A stretch of DNA of 64,000 nucleotides from Hippopus hippopus (lineage: Eukaryota; Mollusca; Bivalvia; Cardiida; Cardiidae). Positions 21,623 to 31,935 of this stretch are shown here, in pieces. Below the pieces are notes generated by a model that did no database searches, was not told where the DNA came from, and worked only from the letters and a program-made list of their open reading frames with translations. Positions within the stretch are counted from its first letter, which is position 1; the number at the start of each line of letters is the position of its first letter. The DNA lies in the NCBI GenBank assembly GCA_946811185.2, contig OX328097.1:7302242-7366241 (forward strand), read 5' to 3'. The translations under genes were made by a program, and so were the position numbers.

Positions 21623-22779
21623 GACAGACAAACATGTAATACTAAAGGATATTCTTGTAAATGTCTGTGTTAGAGATTTACAGAAAATCCCAATGAGACA
21701 TATTTCAACCATAACCCTCTACAAGTACACACAACTGAGTTATGATTTTGGAGATCAATATGAAAACCTTGCAAAAATGATAAATATCTATAAAAACATT
21801 TTGCACCAAATCAAACCACACAACACCATAGATTAACAATATAGAAAATTAACATATCAACAAAATCTTTTGAAGTCAGTATTTTTGTCTGTTTTTTTTT
21901 TATACCTTTTGCTCGTTATTTTGATGATTTTAACTTTTTATTTGAATATAAAAAAAATTTATCAATTTTCTCAAGGAGTAGAAATACAATTCTATACCTT
22001 TAAGTCACATATCATATTCTTGTAGCAGATCATGTAGATCAAAGACTGCATGCTCTGTGCAGTCTGGTCTTCATCTTTGCCACCTGCAAAAGCTACAGTA
22101 CTTATGTCAATTTAATCAGGGTAGAAGATGCTCCTGCAATTAAGGGCTTTTCAAATAACTGATAGAGAAGTTTGCAAAATCCAGAAATTCCCTGCAATTC
22201 AAAATAACCAATTTAGCTTTAGGAAATGGTAACAGAATAAACATTAATTACACTTTGACATTATCATATTACAATATTATCTAAAGATTACTCCTTTAAC
22301 AAACAACAAATTTATAAACTTGTTCAAATTGAGAGCAAATGCTGACAACATGATAGATATGGCTAAAATAACGTTTTTTTTTCTGAAAGGGAAGAAGACA
22401 ACTGTAAAAAAAAATCTTATATGGATTATCAATGGGAGTTTAAGTCTTGTTTATCAAACTTGCAGCTTTTTGCAGCTTCGACCACCAAATGGTCTGCTTT
22501 GTCCATTTGTTTATGAAACTTTGTCTGAAAAGTAACATGTAAAAACAAAACCTCCTCTATTACATACTGGTACAACCTACAGAAAATTCTACAAAACAGC
22601 TGAATTACAATAGAAAAATCTTCCCTGATGCTAACTTAATTATCACATTTTCAACTAGGTATAAAACTTTTTCCACCTGGATAAAGCTGTTCTTTCAATA
22701 TGGGTTCTCCTCTTGATTGGCTAGCGCAAGTTAAAAGTACATGAGCTATGCTTTGGCAAAAGGGGTTTTTATATACACC
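21623..22779. other. Mostly unassigned, with one G MITE fragment
   Basis: A G palindrome lies at about 22030-22080 (GTAGATCAAAGACTGCATGC, GTGCAGTCTGGTC), and a decayed P-like piece at 22295-22400 (TTAACAAACAACAAATTTAT). The rest shows nothing. Confidence 0.5.
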
Positions 22780-23281
22780 TATTTATTTCATGCTTTCCGG
22801 TAGGTTATCAAGAAATATCCGTGAAATATTTTTCGATATTTCATGGTTACGACCAGTGAAAATACCCATTTTTATATTCCAACTCTTCAATTGAAGGCGG
22901 AAACAGTTGTTCCCTCGCACTAGTTACCTAGGTCAAATGCGCGTGCCTCATAACCAGATGGAAATATGATGTAATTTACCTTACATTTCTCGCGCTTGAT
23001 GTAATATTGTAATGCGTTGGTATGCGGAGGGGGTACGCCACGGAGAATAACCGAAAAGAACTGTACTGGATTTTGATTAAGTTCCCCCCACAAAGGGTTA
23101 AAAGCATGAAATAAATAGAATATTTGTTTTTTTTTGGTGAAAGATCGTAATTTATTTCATCTCGTCAACATCATCGGTAATATTTTCACTTGTGGCTGCG
23201 CCACTTGTGAAACTATTACCGATGATGTTCACTCGATGAAATAATTTTCAATCTTTCACTATAGAAAACAAATATCCTCTA
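22780..23281 (-). mobile_element. Double fold-back element, copy 1
   Basis: Right half is a ~150-bp near-palindrome (GATGATGTTCACTCGATGAA with its partner; centre near GTGGCTGCGCCAC). The left half is bounded by ATTTATTTCATGCTTT / AAAAGCATGAAATAAAT and holds a conserved GGGTACGCCACGGAGAATAA block. The same element in opposite orientation is at 38800-39320. Confidence 0.8.
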
Positions 23282-23540
23282 TGCATTATACCAAGCAAGT
23301 CATCACATACTTACGGATCCATAAAATCCATTTTGTCCATTAATTGACTGACTCAGGAGGTAGAGTGATCCTTGGATGTGCAGAAAATTTACAAATAGCT
23401 AAAGGTATGGACCCATTTTAGCCTGCGCAGACTGACATAGGTGGATACTTTTTTGCTGATGCATTTAAACCCCCTTTTTATGGAGCATGGCTCACATACA
23501 TTGTACATGTGTCTGCAGCAATGACAGAGATAGTCAGAAA
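23282..23540. mobile_element. R-family element, partial
   Basis: TATACCAAGCAAGTCATCAC, GGATCCATAAAATCC, GTGCAGAAAATTTACAAATA and CCTGCGCAGACTGAC blocks recur at 24540-25000, 26590-27070 and 47315-47520. The TACCAAGCAAGTCATCACAT block appears inverted at the far end of other copies, so R probably has terminal inverted repeats. Confidence 0.55.
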
Positions 23541-24299
23541 GTGACAAGAATTTTTTACGACACATGGTGACAAGGCCATATCTCAGTGTTGTCTTTGAAA
23601 AAAGCTCAGCTAAGAAATGAGAAGGGCATATCATGCTAATGAGAAAAAACCTACATGTTGCAATTTTGATGTCTGGATACATCAGAGAGTGGTATTCCAA
23701 GATCCAAGACTTCCAAGATCAGACTAAATTTTCTCTTGATAGACCTCCTCTGCAAATGCAAGTAAACTATGGTTGGCACTATAAATATTAAAAATCAGAA
23801 CTGACAATATCTAATCAATAGAACAATCACTGTAACTATAAATTTATACAACCTATTCAATAGAATAATCATGGTAACAAATTTATATAGTTATGAATGT
23901 AACAGGTCCAAAATCATTATCAAGAAAGCCTATGAAATTATATTATTATACTGCAAAGAAATTTCTCGTGATCTGATTGGATAATATGCCCCGAACATAT
24001 ATATCATGTACACTGGCAAAACCAACGTAGAAGCAGTTTTCCTTTCGGGAGCCCCGTATACATGACTACACTTTCAACACAACATCCAAAATGGCGGCGT
24101 CGATCAAGATTAACATCAAGATTATGCACCAAACTGCACCTTTCACCAATGTTTCAGTGATGTCAGTTCCCAGTAATGTCAGTTTTCATTGAATTGGGGC
24201 ACTCAGAAGGGAAATTCTACTTCGTCAGCGTACTCAATTTTTGAAACAAAAAAATCAAGTAAATTTCGCTTAACATACATTGGAATGGTAAAACTTTGC
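23541..24299. other. No recognisable feature
   Basis: A decayed palindrome half (AAGATCAGACTAAATTTTCT) at about 23710 is the only hint of a repeat. Confidence 0.45.
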
Positions 24300-24307
24300 A
24301 GTAAAAT

Positions 24308-24463
24308 AAATTCGTTGTACGGTCAGGTGGCAGGGGACTTGGAAACTTGTTCACAACTGCGGCGAATAATGTCGCCACCTCACCTTCAGCTCGGGACAAC
24401 ATGATTCACCACAGCCGTGAACAAGTTTCCAAGTCCCCTGCCACCTGACTGTAGAACTAATTT
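24308..24463. repeat. Long inverted repeat, perfect 32-bp inner arms
   Basis: Inner arms 24323-24354 and 24417-24448 are exactly complementary (core GGCAGGGGACTTGGAAAC). With 3 mismatches the arms extend to 24308 and 24463. The 62-bp loop is GC-richer than its surroundings. Confidence 0.9.
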
Positions 24464-24539
24464 ATTATACTCACCTCTTCTAAAAGTTAATCCAACAAAC
24501 ATATACAAATATAAGTAAGCCTTCCGGGAAAAAGGAGTT

Positions 24540-25000
24540 TAATTCTTCTTCGTAATGCATTGTACCAAGTGAGACAGCCCATAATTTGGATCCATTTTGT
24601 CTGGAAATACGCTAACTCACATGATAAGCTAGTCCTTTAACTCTTTACCGCACAATGCCGACTTTTAACACCCCTGGAAAAGAAGGCTTTTGAAAACATT
24701 GTGGGAAAGGAGAAAATGCTAGTAACCAGCATTTTCTCCTTTTCCCACAATGTTTTCTACCCTGTCAAAGAAACATTGCACCATTTGAGCCACCTTGAAA
24801 TTGTCGTCTGCAAATGCTTTCAATTTGGACATGGCTAAAATTTTGTCATGTGGTATAGGGTTAACATGCAGAAATTTTCAAATAGCAAAATAATTTGACC
24901 CAAATCAGCCTGCGAGGACTCAGCAGGCTGACCTGAGCTTATACTTTTACAGATGCATTAAACCCACTTTTCAAAGATCATGACTCATGAATTATAGAAA
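24540..25000. mobile_element. R-family element split by a P MITE
   Basis: R sequence runs 24540-24636 (GCATTGTACCAAGTGAGAC, GGATCCATTTTGTC) and resumes at 24865 (CATGCAGAAATTTTCAAATA, CAGCAGGCTGACCTGAGC). The intact relative at 23290 reads straight through at this point. Confidence 0.65.
24637..24864 (+). mobile_element. P MITE, forward, full length, in an R element
   Basis: TTAACTCTTTACCGCACAAT to GGTATAGGGTTAA. Hairpin apex GCTAGTAACCAGC. Confidence 0.9.
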
Positions 25001-25100
25001 AATAGACCACAACCACATTTATAACATAAAAATCCCTGATAAAACTCACAATTTGATATTAAATGAAAGTAACAGAAAAAACATGTTGATTGTACACAAT

Positions 25101-25160
25101 TTATTTAATCACCACACAGTCTCGACTTTTAATGACCCTGAAGAAGGTGGCTTTTAAAAT
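25101..25160 (+). mobile_element. P MITE, forward, 5' fragment
   Basis: TTTAATCACCACACAGTCTC and TTTTAATGACCCTGAAGAAG, cut where an L element begins. Confidence 0.65.
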
Positions 25161-25164
25161 TGTT

Positions 25165-25962
25165 TGATTAATCTAGGTAACGGTCCATAAGATAACTATG
25201 CATGAAAATTTGGTAGCCCTAGGTCTTATTGATAGGAATGAGATTTCTAAAGTTTTCACTATATAAGCCCATGTAAAACTTGTTACCCCCGGGACGAGGC
25301 CAAACTTGACCCTAGGGCTATAATGTGGGGCATCTTGGTGGAGGCCCACTAGATAAAACTAAATGCAAAATTTGGTAGCCTTATGGCTAGGAACAAGAAT
25401 ATTTTTAAAGTTTTTCCTGTATAAGGCCATGTAAAACTTGTGACCCCCCCAAGGCAGGGCCAAATTTGACCCTAAGGCTGTAATGTGAGCACTCTTGGAA
25501 CAGGTTCACCAGAGAAAGCTACGTACAACATTTGGTAGCCCTAGGCCTAGGTACAAAAAGATTTTTAAGTTTTCACTATATAAGCCCATGTAAAACTTGT
25601 GACCCCCTAAGGCGGGCAAATTTTGACCCCAGGGCTATAATTTGAAGAAACTTGGAGATAAAGCTACATACCAAATTTGGTAGCCCTGTGCCTTTTGGTT
25701 TCAGAAAAGAAGCTTTTCAAAGATTTTCAATATTTTTCAGTTTTGTTGCCATGGCAACCAGAGTTTTAAAAGAATCAAATTCTGAGAACCATAGCAGGAT
25801 CATTTCTATGAAGTTTCATCAAAATTGGATGGGTAGTTTCAGAGGAGAAGTTTGAAATAGTTAACACACACATGCACAGACGTATGCACGCAGGGACGGA
25901 TGCACAACAGACACCGGGCAATGACATAAGCTGGCTGGCCTTTGGCCAGTGCAGCTAAAAAT
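25165..25962 (+). mobile_element. L tandem-unit element, GGCCAAAG type, plus orientation
   Basis: ~150-bp units with GCCCATGTAAAACTTGTGAC and AATTTGGTAGCCCTAGG. The right end has TTGTTGCCATGGCAACCAGA, GGATGGGTAGTTTCAGAGGA and the edge GGCCTTTGGCCAGTGCAGCT then AAAAA. Counterpart of 8761-9700. Confidence 0.75.
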
Positions 25963-26589
25963 TAATACTATTACAGATATTTACGTCTAGGTATTTACAA
26001 GTGAATTAAGAAAATATACATCTACTGAAATTAAGTTAACAACAAAATAAAAATCTAGGTATTTACAAATGAATGAAGAAAATAATTATACATCCACTGA
26101 AGTTAAGTCAATGGCAAAACAGTATAAAAAGATTCAATAATTGTACACTGAACAAATAAGACTTTTCACAACTAATATTGTAGACTTGCAGCTGTATGAG
26201 AAAAGTGCGGAAAAGGAAAAATTACTTAAAATAATTGCTCCTCATCTCAAAATCTTGTAAATATCTTTGAAAATTGAAATTTTCACTCTATTTAGTTAAT
26301 CTTAAGATTGCTTGAATGGCGTTTTATACACCTTTCAACGTTATTTCAGTCACATCATGGCAACAGCCCTCATACCAGTATTCATCTATGTCCTGGGTTC
26401 TTCAAAACTAGATTATGGCCCTGAAGTGTCTTGCCCAAGGACACTCACATGAAAAACCTAGTGCTTTCAGGGTGGCTCTAACCAGGGGTCTCCAGGTAAG
26501 GAGTACTTCACTTTACCACTGATCTACACTGAAGGACTTTAAAAATGCAAAAAAATTTAAAACATTTATTTTTCCACTAAACAGAGTTT
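25963..26589. other. No gene; short local repeat
   Basis: TCTAGGTATTTACAAGTGAA at about 25987 recurs as TCTAGGTATTTACAAATGAA at about 26053. Nothing else recognised. Confidence 0.5.
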
Positions 26590-27070
26590 AAGTCTTCTTT
26601 GGTGGTTAAATTTGATTGGTATTGGTAAATTTGACTTGGGCCTAAACTTTTTGCTTTTGGCAAGTTTTCTGCATGTCAAAGGACCAGTGTACATCAGAAT
26701 CACAAATCAGGCAATTGTTCAGTACAATGGATTTAACCCTTTACCACACGGCAAAATTTAAGACCTATCCAAATTGAAAGCATTTGCAGAAGACAATTTC
26801 ATAGTGGCTCAAATGATGCAACTTTTCTTTGATAGGGTGGAAAATGTTGTGGGAAAAGGAGAAAATGCTGGTTACAGCATTTTCTCTTTTTCCCACAATG
26901 TTTTCAAAAGGCCTCTTCTTCAGGGGCGTTAAAAGGCGTCATTGTGTGGTAAAGGGTTAATGGATCCATAATAATGTAATGACTTGCTTGGTACCATAGA
27001 TTATGGACATGCATTAAGCCCCCTTTTGCCAGAACATGCCTCATTGTAATTGCAAATATGCTTAGTGTCA
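26590..27070. mobile_element. R-family element split by a P MITE
   Basis: Left part has TTTTCTGCATGTCAAAGGAC and ACAATGGATT; the right part from 26961 has TGGATCCATAATAATGTAAT and GACTTGCTTGGTACC. The relative at about 47395-47505 has both parts joined. Confidence 0.65.
26733..26960 (-). mobile_element. P MITE, reverse, full length, in an R element
   Basis: TTAA at both ends. The hairpin apex GCTGGTTACAGC is one base short; otherwise a clean 228-bp copy. Confidence 0.9.
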
Positions 27071-27079
27071 GAATATCTC

Positions 27080-27210
27080 AGTAGAGGATAATGTAAGATC
27101 TGGGATCAGCTTGCATTTTTGCTCCAGTCTGATCTTTATCTACACTGACCACAAAAAGGCAACCATAGTTGTGAAAGATACCCAAGGGTTTTAGATCTGA
27201 TGAAAAATCA
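27080..27210. mobile_element. G MITE fragment
   Basis: GATCTGGGATCAGCTTGC and CAGTCTGATCTTTATCTACA halves, with ACACTGACCACAAAAAGGC. Confidence 0.6.
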
Positions 27211-27389
27211 GCTGCACCATTACAGATGGGCCAAGTTACAGAGCAGATAATGGAAACCCTGTATTGGTTATCTCCCTTAGACTATACAAAATCAACGTTA
27301 CACTCAACCCCCCCCCCACCCCTTTTCCCAAATTTTTTTTGATGCCATTTTGACTGTACAAGCCAATTGCAGCAATACAATGTCCTATT

Positions 27390-27531
27390 TTAACTCTTTC
27401 CATACCATAGACGATACCACAAGCTTTTGTGGACAATGCAGATCAAGACCAGACTGCACAGAATGTGCCATATTCAAGATCTACATTGTTCACAAAAGGT
27501 CTTTGAGTTGCACTTAAAGCCTATGGGTTAA
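27390..27531. mobile_element. G MITE, short, TTAA-bounded
   Basis: TTAACTCTTTCCATACCATA start, GATCAAGACCAGACTGCACA centre and CTATGGGTTAA end. 142 bp. Confidence 0.7.
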
Positions 27532-27589
27532 CATGACTTTCATTTTCTTGCATGGATTTCATTTATAGATCTAGTAGGCTTTGGTTATG

Positions 27590-27699
27590 CATAACTCTTT
27601 ACAAAACAATGAAATTTTAGACTTGTCCCAGTTAAAAGCATTGCAGACAACAAATAAGAAACAAAACATGGTTCAAAAGGCGAGATATTTCTACAAAAG
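27590..27699 (-). mobile_element. P MITE, reverse, 5' fragment
   Basis: ATAACTCTTTACAAAACAAT and TTTTAGACTTGTCCCAG; joins a G fragment at about 27700. Confidence 0.65.
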
Positions 27700-28075
27700 G
27701 ACAGAATGTGCAGTCTGATCTTGGATCTACATTGTCCGATAAGGAGATATTTTTTCACTGTTAAAAAAAAACCCTTTAACTCTTTACCACACAATCCCGA
27801 CTTTTAACAACCCTGAAAGAGAAGGCTTTAGAAAACATTGTGGGAAAAGGAGAAAATGCTGGTAACCAGCATTTTCTCCATTTCCCACAATGTTTTCTAC
27901 CCTATCAGAGACAGAAATTGTCATCTTAGCAACATTAAATTTTTCGTCTGCAAATGCTTTCAATTTGGACGAGTCCAACATCTTGTCGTTTGGGAAAGAG
28001 TTAATATAGCAAAATTCGGGTTTTCACTATTGCAATTAGCTTGAAAGTTTTAGTTTACTTATTTAGCAGGTTAAC
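27700..28075. mobile_element. G MITE (second subtype) split by a P MITE
   Basis: Left part GTGCAGTCTGATCTTGGATC...GGAGATATTTTTTCACTG, right part from 28005 GCAAAATTCGGG...GCTTGAAAGTTTTAGTTTAC. Together they rebuild the right half seen at 14520-14630. Confidence 0.65.
27776..28004 (+). mobile_element. P MITE, forward, full length, in a G element
   Basis: TTAACTCTTTACCACACAAT to GTTTGGGAAAGAGTTAA; the inner hairpin is intact apart from one change (CTCCATTTCCC). Confidence 0.9.
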
Positions 28076-28080
28076 TAATA

Positions 28081-28573
28081 AGTTATCTGCAACATTATAG
28101 AAATCCACTTCAGCAAACCTACTGGCTAGTTCTGAAATTAGCCTGTACGGTTCAAGTATCAGGAAATGGAAAGCATACATCCAACATACCAATCATCAAA
28201 TTAAGATTTTGATATGGTAAATATGTTAGAATCTATCCTGTTTTGGTGCTTTGACTTAATATAACAACCAATTATTATAGCTCTACATCCATGGATATTT
28301 CCAAAGAAATCCACTACAACTTGCTTCAAGAGAAGATAGCTGAAACTTAAAGTGTTTCCATTAGCTTGATAACTGCTCCATGAAATTGACAAGCAACATT
28401 GCAGAGAGGGGTCACAGAGATAGCAAGCAGAATATTGACAGCCATTGAGATGTTGGAGGGTTTCATGTCAGAAATTTGAGGCCATGTAATTTTTCTAATA
28501 GCTTCTACTATCTATTCATCTCTACCTAACCCATTAGCACATCACCTCGTGGACCTTTCTTTCCCTTCTAACA
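28081..28573. other. No recognisable feature
   Basis: No gene, RNA or repeat family identified. Confidence 0.5.
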
Positions 28574-28880
28574 GCCAAGCCCCAGTAGCTCAGTGGGTAG
28601 AGAACAGGATTTGAGAACAGGGGGTTGCCAGTTTAATCTCCTGCTCGGCCAATTTCTATGGATTGATGACAGTCATTGCGACAGAGTTCATTCCTCTCTC
28701 ATGGCTGACCATTGTTTCGATGATGGTTATGTGGGAAAGCAGCCAGTGGCTTGAAAGGAGTATTTTGTGGAGTGCTGGTAAAAGAAAACCCAGAAAAGCA
28801 CAGACAGGTGCGCTGGCTGCAGTGATATAACTGAAATATTGTTGAGAACAGCGTTAAACACCATAATCAATCAATCAATC
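28574..28880 (+). mobile_element. tRNA-derived SINE, second subfamily
   Basis: A box TAGCTCAGTGGGTAGAG and a degenerate B box (CCAGTTTAATCTCC), body ATGGATTGATGACAGTCATT and AAAGCAGCCAGTGGCTTG, 3' part TGAAATATTGTTGAGAACAG and an (ATCA)n tail. Target duplications are unclear. Confidence 0.85.
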
Positions 28881-28899
28881 CTTTCCTACAAAGATGTTC

Positions 28900-29107
28900 C
28901 CTTCGTAACACCTTTCATGACTATTGTTGCCTTTGTGGTCAGTGTAGATCAAGATCAGACTGCACAAAATGTGCAGTCTAATCTTTGATCTACACTGACC
29001 ACTTTGCTGAAACACTGTAGACAAAAGCAAAAATAAAAATGTGATAATTTTAGTCCTTTTTGTAGGCTGAAAATGTCTGTTGGGTTTTTAGGCATTTAAA
29101 AGGTTAA
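28900..29107. mobile_element. G MITE, near full length
   Basis: GTGTAGATCAAGATCAGACT facing AGTCTAATCTTTGATCTACA; ends AAAAGGTTAAC. Confidence 0.75.
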
Positions 29108-29187
29108 CACTGGATAATAATCTTGAACTGAGGTCTCTGTGAAACATCCTGGTAAAAGAAGGAGTGTCTTTGTAGGAGTTTCATACC

Positions 29188-29440
29188 ACGGTGAAACAGT
29201 TCATGAAGTTCACTAACTTTTCATGAATTTGTGTCCAGTTCATGAACATTGCAATAAATTCTTGAAACTTTACTTTGATGTATTCAAAGTTCATGACCGT
29301 TGCTTGAGGTTCTAGAACATTTCATGAATCCCAGTGCAAGTGTGTGACCTATAATGTCAATGAATTCCAGTTCATGAACTATTTTGCATCTATCAGAAAG
29401 TTCTTGAACAGTTCACAAGTCAGATTTCAAGTTTTTGAAT
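29188..29440. repeat. Cluster of TTCATGAA-type palindromic octamers
   Basis: AGTTCATGAA-like words occur near 29196, 29220, 29237, 29288, 29318 and 29370 at irregular spacing, with related TTCTTGAAC and TTCAAAGTTC words between. It looks like a decayed short-unit array. Confidence 0.65.
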
Positions 29441-30210
29441 TTCTTATTCGATGAAGCATTATCAAACTGACATGGGACTCTTTCACCAAACAAAATAATG
29501 ATTACCTTTAGCAGATAAACTTAGGAAAACAAAGCAACTTTAACTTAACTTTAGCACCAAATAAATAGATCTAAAACTATGAGTCATTTTTGCAGATGCA
29601 AAGATTTGAAACCCATCTTTGTCTAAGTATCACTCGAAATAGGGTTGTTTACAAACAGCAGATACTGAAATAGTTTATTGACTTCACTAATTCTGCTCTC
29701 TTTACCTACAGGCAAAGCATATTTTTAATATTTTATTAATACAGTGATACTTTTTGTCTACATAACAAGATTGCATTTTGTCTACATAACAATACTGCAT
29801 TTGCAGAATCACAATAATCAAGGTCAAATAATGTAATATTTTTTTTTTTGCAAGTGTTTGCTGACTAATATCCTCATTCAAAATGGTGGCAGTTTACAAA
29901 CTGTTGCAACTAATCATTACTTTCCAGGAATAAACACCTGATAAATGGAAGGAAATGTTGACACCTTCAAAACTAATGGATATTTCTCACTGTAAAAAAT
30001 ACCAAATAATTGAAAACCATAATGAGCTTTTATTCAGACTAGTTTTAACAGTCTATCAAATTTGCTTGTCAGCATAGAATTACCAATTCAAAAAGACAAG
30101 TTCCAATTACGAGAAACCCAATCTGTTACATTGGTAATTAATGGCCCTCTTCCTCTGTGGAAAATGTTTCTGGTTTTTATCTTCACAACAATGATACAAT
30201 CTTCTCTCCA
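29441..30210. other. No recognisable feature
   Basis: AT-rich; a short duplicated phrase TTTTGTCTACATAACAA at about 29753 and 29775. Otherwise nothing. Confidence 0.5.
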
Positions 30211-30600
30211 TTAACCCTTTACCAAAAGACAAAGTTTTTAGACTGGTCCAAAGTGGAGGCACCTGCAGACAACAAATTAAATATAACTCAAACTAGGAAA
30301 TTTGTCTGTTAACCCTTTACCACATGGCAAAATTTTAGACCTATCCAAATTGAAAGCATTTGCAGACTACAATTTCACAGTGGCGTAAATAATGCAATTT
30401 TTCTTTGATAAGGTAGAAAACTTTTAGGGAAAAGGAGAAAATGCTGGTAACCAGCATTTTCTCCTTTTCCCACATTGTTTTCAGAAGGCTTCTTCCTCAG
30501 GGTCGTTAAAAGTTGGGATTGTGTGGTAAAGGGTTAAAGGGTAGAAAACTGTTGGAAAAGGTGAAAATGCTGTTATTTTCTCCTTTTCCGATGATGTTTT
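30211..30600 (-). mobile_element. P MITE, reverse, split by another P MITE
   Basis: Left part TTAACCCTTTACCAAAAGAC to ATTTGTCTG (30211-30308); the right part from 30538 is AGGGTAGAAAACTGTTGG with a collapsed hairpin (AATGCTGTTATTTTC). It stops at GATGTTTTCGAC, where another copy begins. Confidence 0.85.
30309..30537 (-). mobile_element. P MITE, reverse, full length, nested in P
   Basis: TTAA at 30309-30312 and 30534-30537; perfect inner hairpin. Removing it with one TTAA restores the outer copy (TTTGTCTGTTAAAGGGTAG, usual TTTGTCTTTGATAGGGTAG). Confidence 0.95.
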
Positions 30601-30601
30601 C

Positions 30602-30815
30602 GACTCTTTACCAGACGACAAAATTTTGGACTGGTTGAAATTCTAAACATTTGCGGACGACAAGTGATATGTTTCTGAAATTTCTCTCTTTGATAGGGTG
30701 GAAAACATTGTAGGAAAAGGAAAAAATGCTGATTACCAGCATTTTGTCCTTTTCCTTCATTGTTTTCAAAGCCTTTCTTCTTCAGGGTTGTTAACAGTTG
30801 GGATTGTGTGGTAAA
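30602..30815 (-). mobile_element. P MITE, reverse, lacking both TTAA ends
   Basis: TCTTTACCAGACGACAAAAT start, hairpin GCTGATTACCAGC, end ATTGTGTGGTAAAAT. Directly abuts the outer nested copy, suggesting recombination between copies. Confidence 0.8.
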
Positions 30816-30837
30816 ATCTTTGGAGTGCATGGTGATT

Positions 30838-30913
30838 GGTTAACGCTTTACAAACAATCTTGTATTTTTACAACCACAAGAACAAAGGGTTTTGAAAGTA
30901 TTGTGGTAAATGG
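30838..30913 (+). mobile_element. P MITE, forward, left part of an interrupted copy
   Basis: GGTTAACGCTTTACAAACAA and GTGGTAAATGGAG; continues at 31800. Confidence 0.75.
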
Positions 30914-31799
30914 AGACAAGAGGGCCATAATAGCCCTGAATCACTCATGTGAGCCTTTGTTCCTAATTTGAGAAAATAATACAATAGTTAGTGTCATTCT
31001 CTGATGTCACATAGTAACCTATTTTTTGTGGGGTGACCATTTTTCAAAATTGTTTAAGATATCACACGACAAGCATCAGAGAGAAATCATGGCCTCCTCA
31101 GTACATACAAGTTTTTTTTTCAGATTTGTCCCAGTGACCTACCTTTTTACCATAATTATGCATCCAAATTCAAAACTTGCCATAGAGATCATCTAGACAA
31201 ATATTCTTACCAACTTTCAGGAGCATTAGACTGAAATGTTCCATCTAGATTGCAAACAAGGTTTTTTATGGATTTGTCTCACAGACCTTACTTTTTTACC
31301 AACTGTGACACATTTTCAAGGTTGCCCGAGATATCATCAAGGCAAAAAATTCTAACCAACTTGCACTAGTATTGGACTGAAAATGTGGCCTACACACTGT
31401 ACACTTGTTTTTTAAAGATTTGTCCCAGTGACCTACTATTTCACCCAAAAGTTACCCATATTCAAACTCACCCAAGACATCATTAAGACAAAAATTTTGA
31501 CCAACTTTCACGAGTTTTGGACTAAATGTGGCCTGTAGAGTGAACACAAGGTTTTTGAAAGATTTGACGCACTGACCTACTTTTTAAACTTGTGAAACCA
31601 AATTTTTATGTTATCAAAGATATTATCAAGACAAACATTCTGATCAAGTTTCATGATTATCAGTTCTGATTGTAAGTGTAGCCTCTAGAGCTTACATAAG
31701 GTAAAAGTTGATGAGCACACAGAGGACGCACATTGAAAGCTGAACATAGCACGATCACAAAGGGTCACCTTGAACACTTTGTGCTTGGGTGAGCTAAAA
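30914..31799 (+). mobile_element. L tandem-unit element inserted in a P MITE
   Basis: Left edge ACAAGAGGGCCATAATAGCC; right edge GGTCACCTTGAACAC...GTGCTTGGGTGAGC then TAAAA. About four ~150-bp units with GTCCCAGTGACCTAC and TTTCA(C/G)GAG between. The insertion point lies in the left hairpin arm of P. Confidence 0.8.
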
Positions 31800-31935
31800 T
31801 TGCTGGTAACCAGCATAATTTCCTTTCTCCAAAATGGCAAATCTCATCATCATATGAGCCACATTTAGGTTGAAATCTACAAAATAATGGCTTCAATATC
31901 GGAGTCTAAAGCTTTGCTGGATGGTTAGGAGTCAA
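31800..31935 (+). mobile_element. P MITE, forward, right part of the interrupted copy
   Basis: ATTGCTGGTAACCAGCATAA, GAGCCACATTTAGG and CTAAAGCTTTGCTGGATGG. Confidence 0.75.

Noticed and set aside
24637..24864. microRNA precursor, because of the long hairpin
   Set aside because: The same hairpin is present in dozens of MITE copies; it may yield small RNAs but is not a single-copy miRNA gene.
30211..30815. CRISPR-like array of repeated palindromes
   Set aside because: Units are ~230-bp mobile elements in mixed orientation with TTAA ends and no short spacers.
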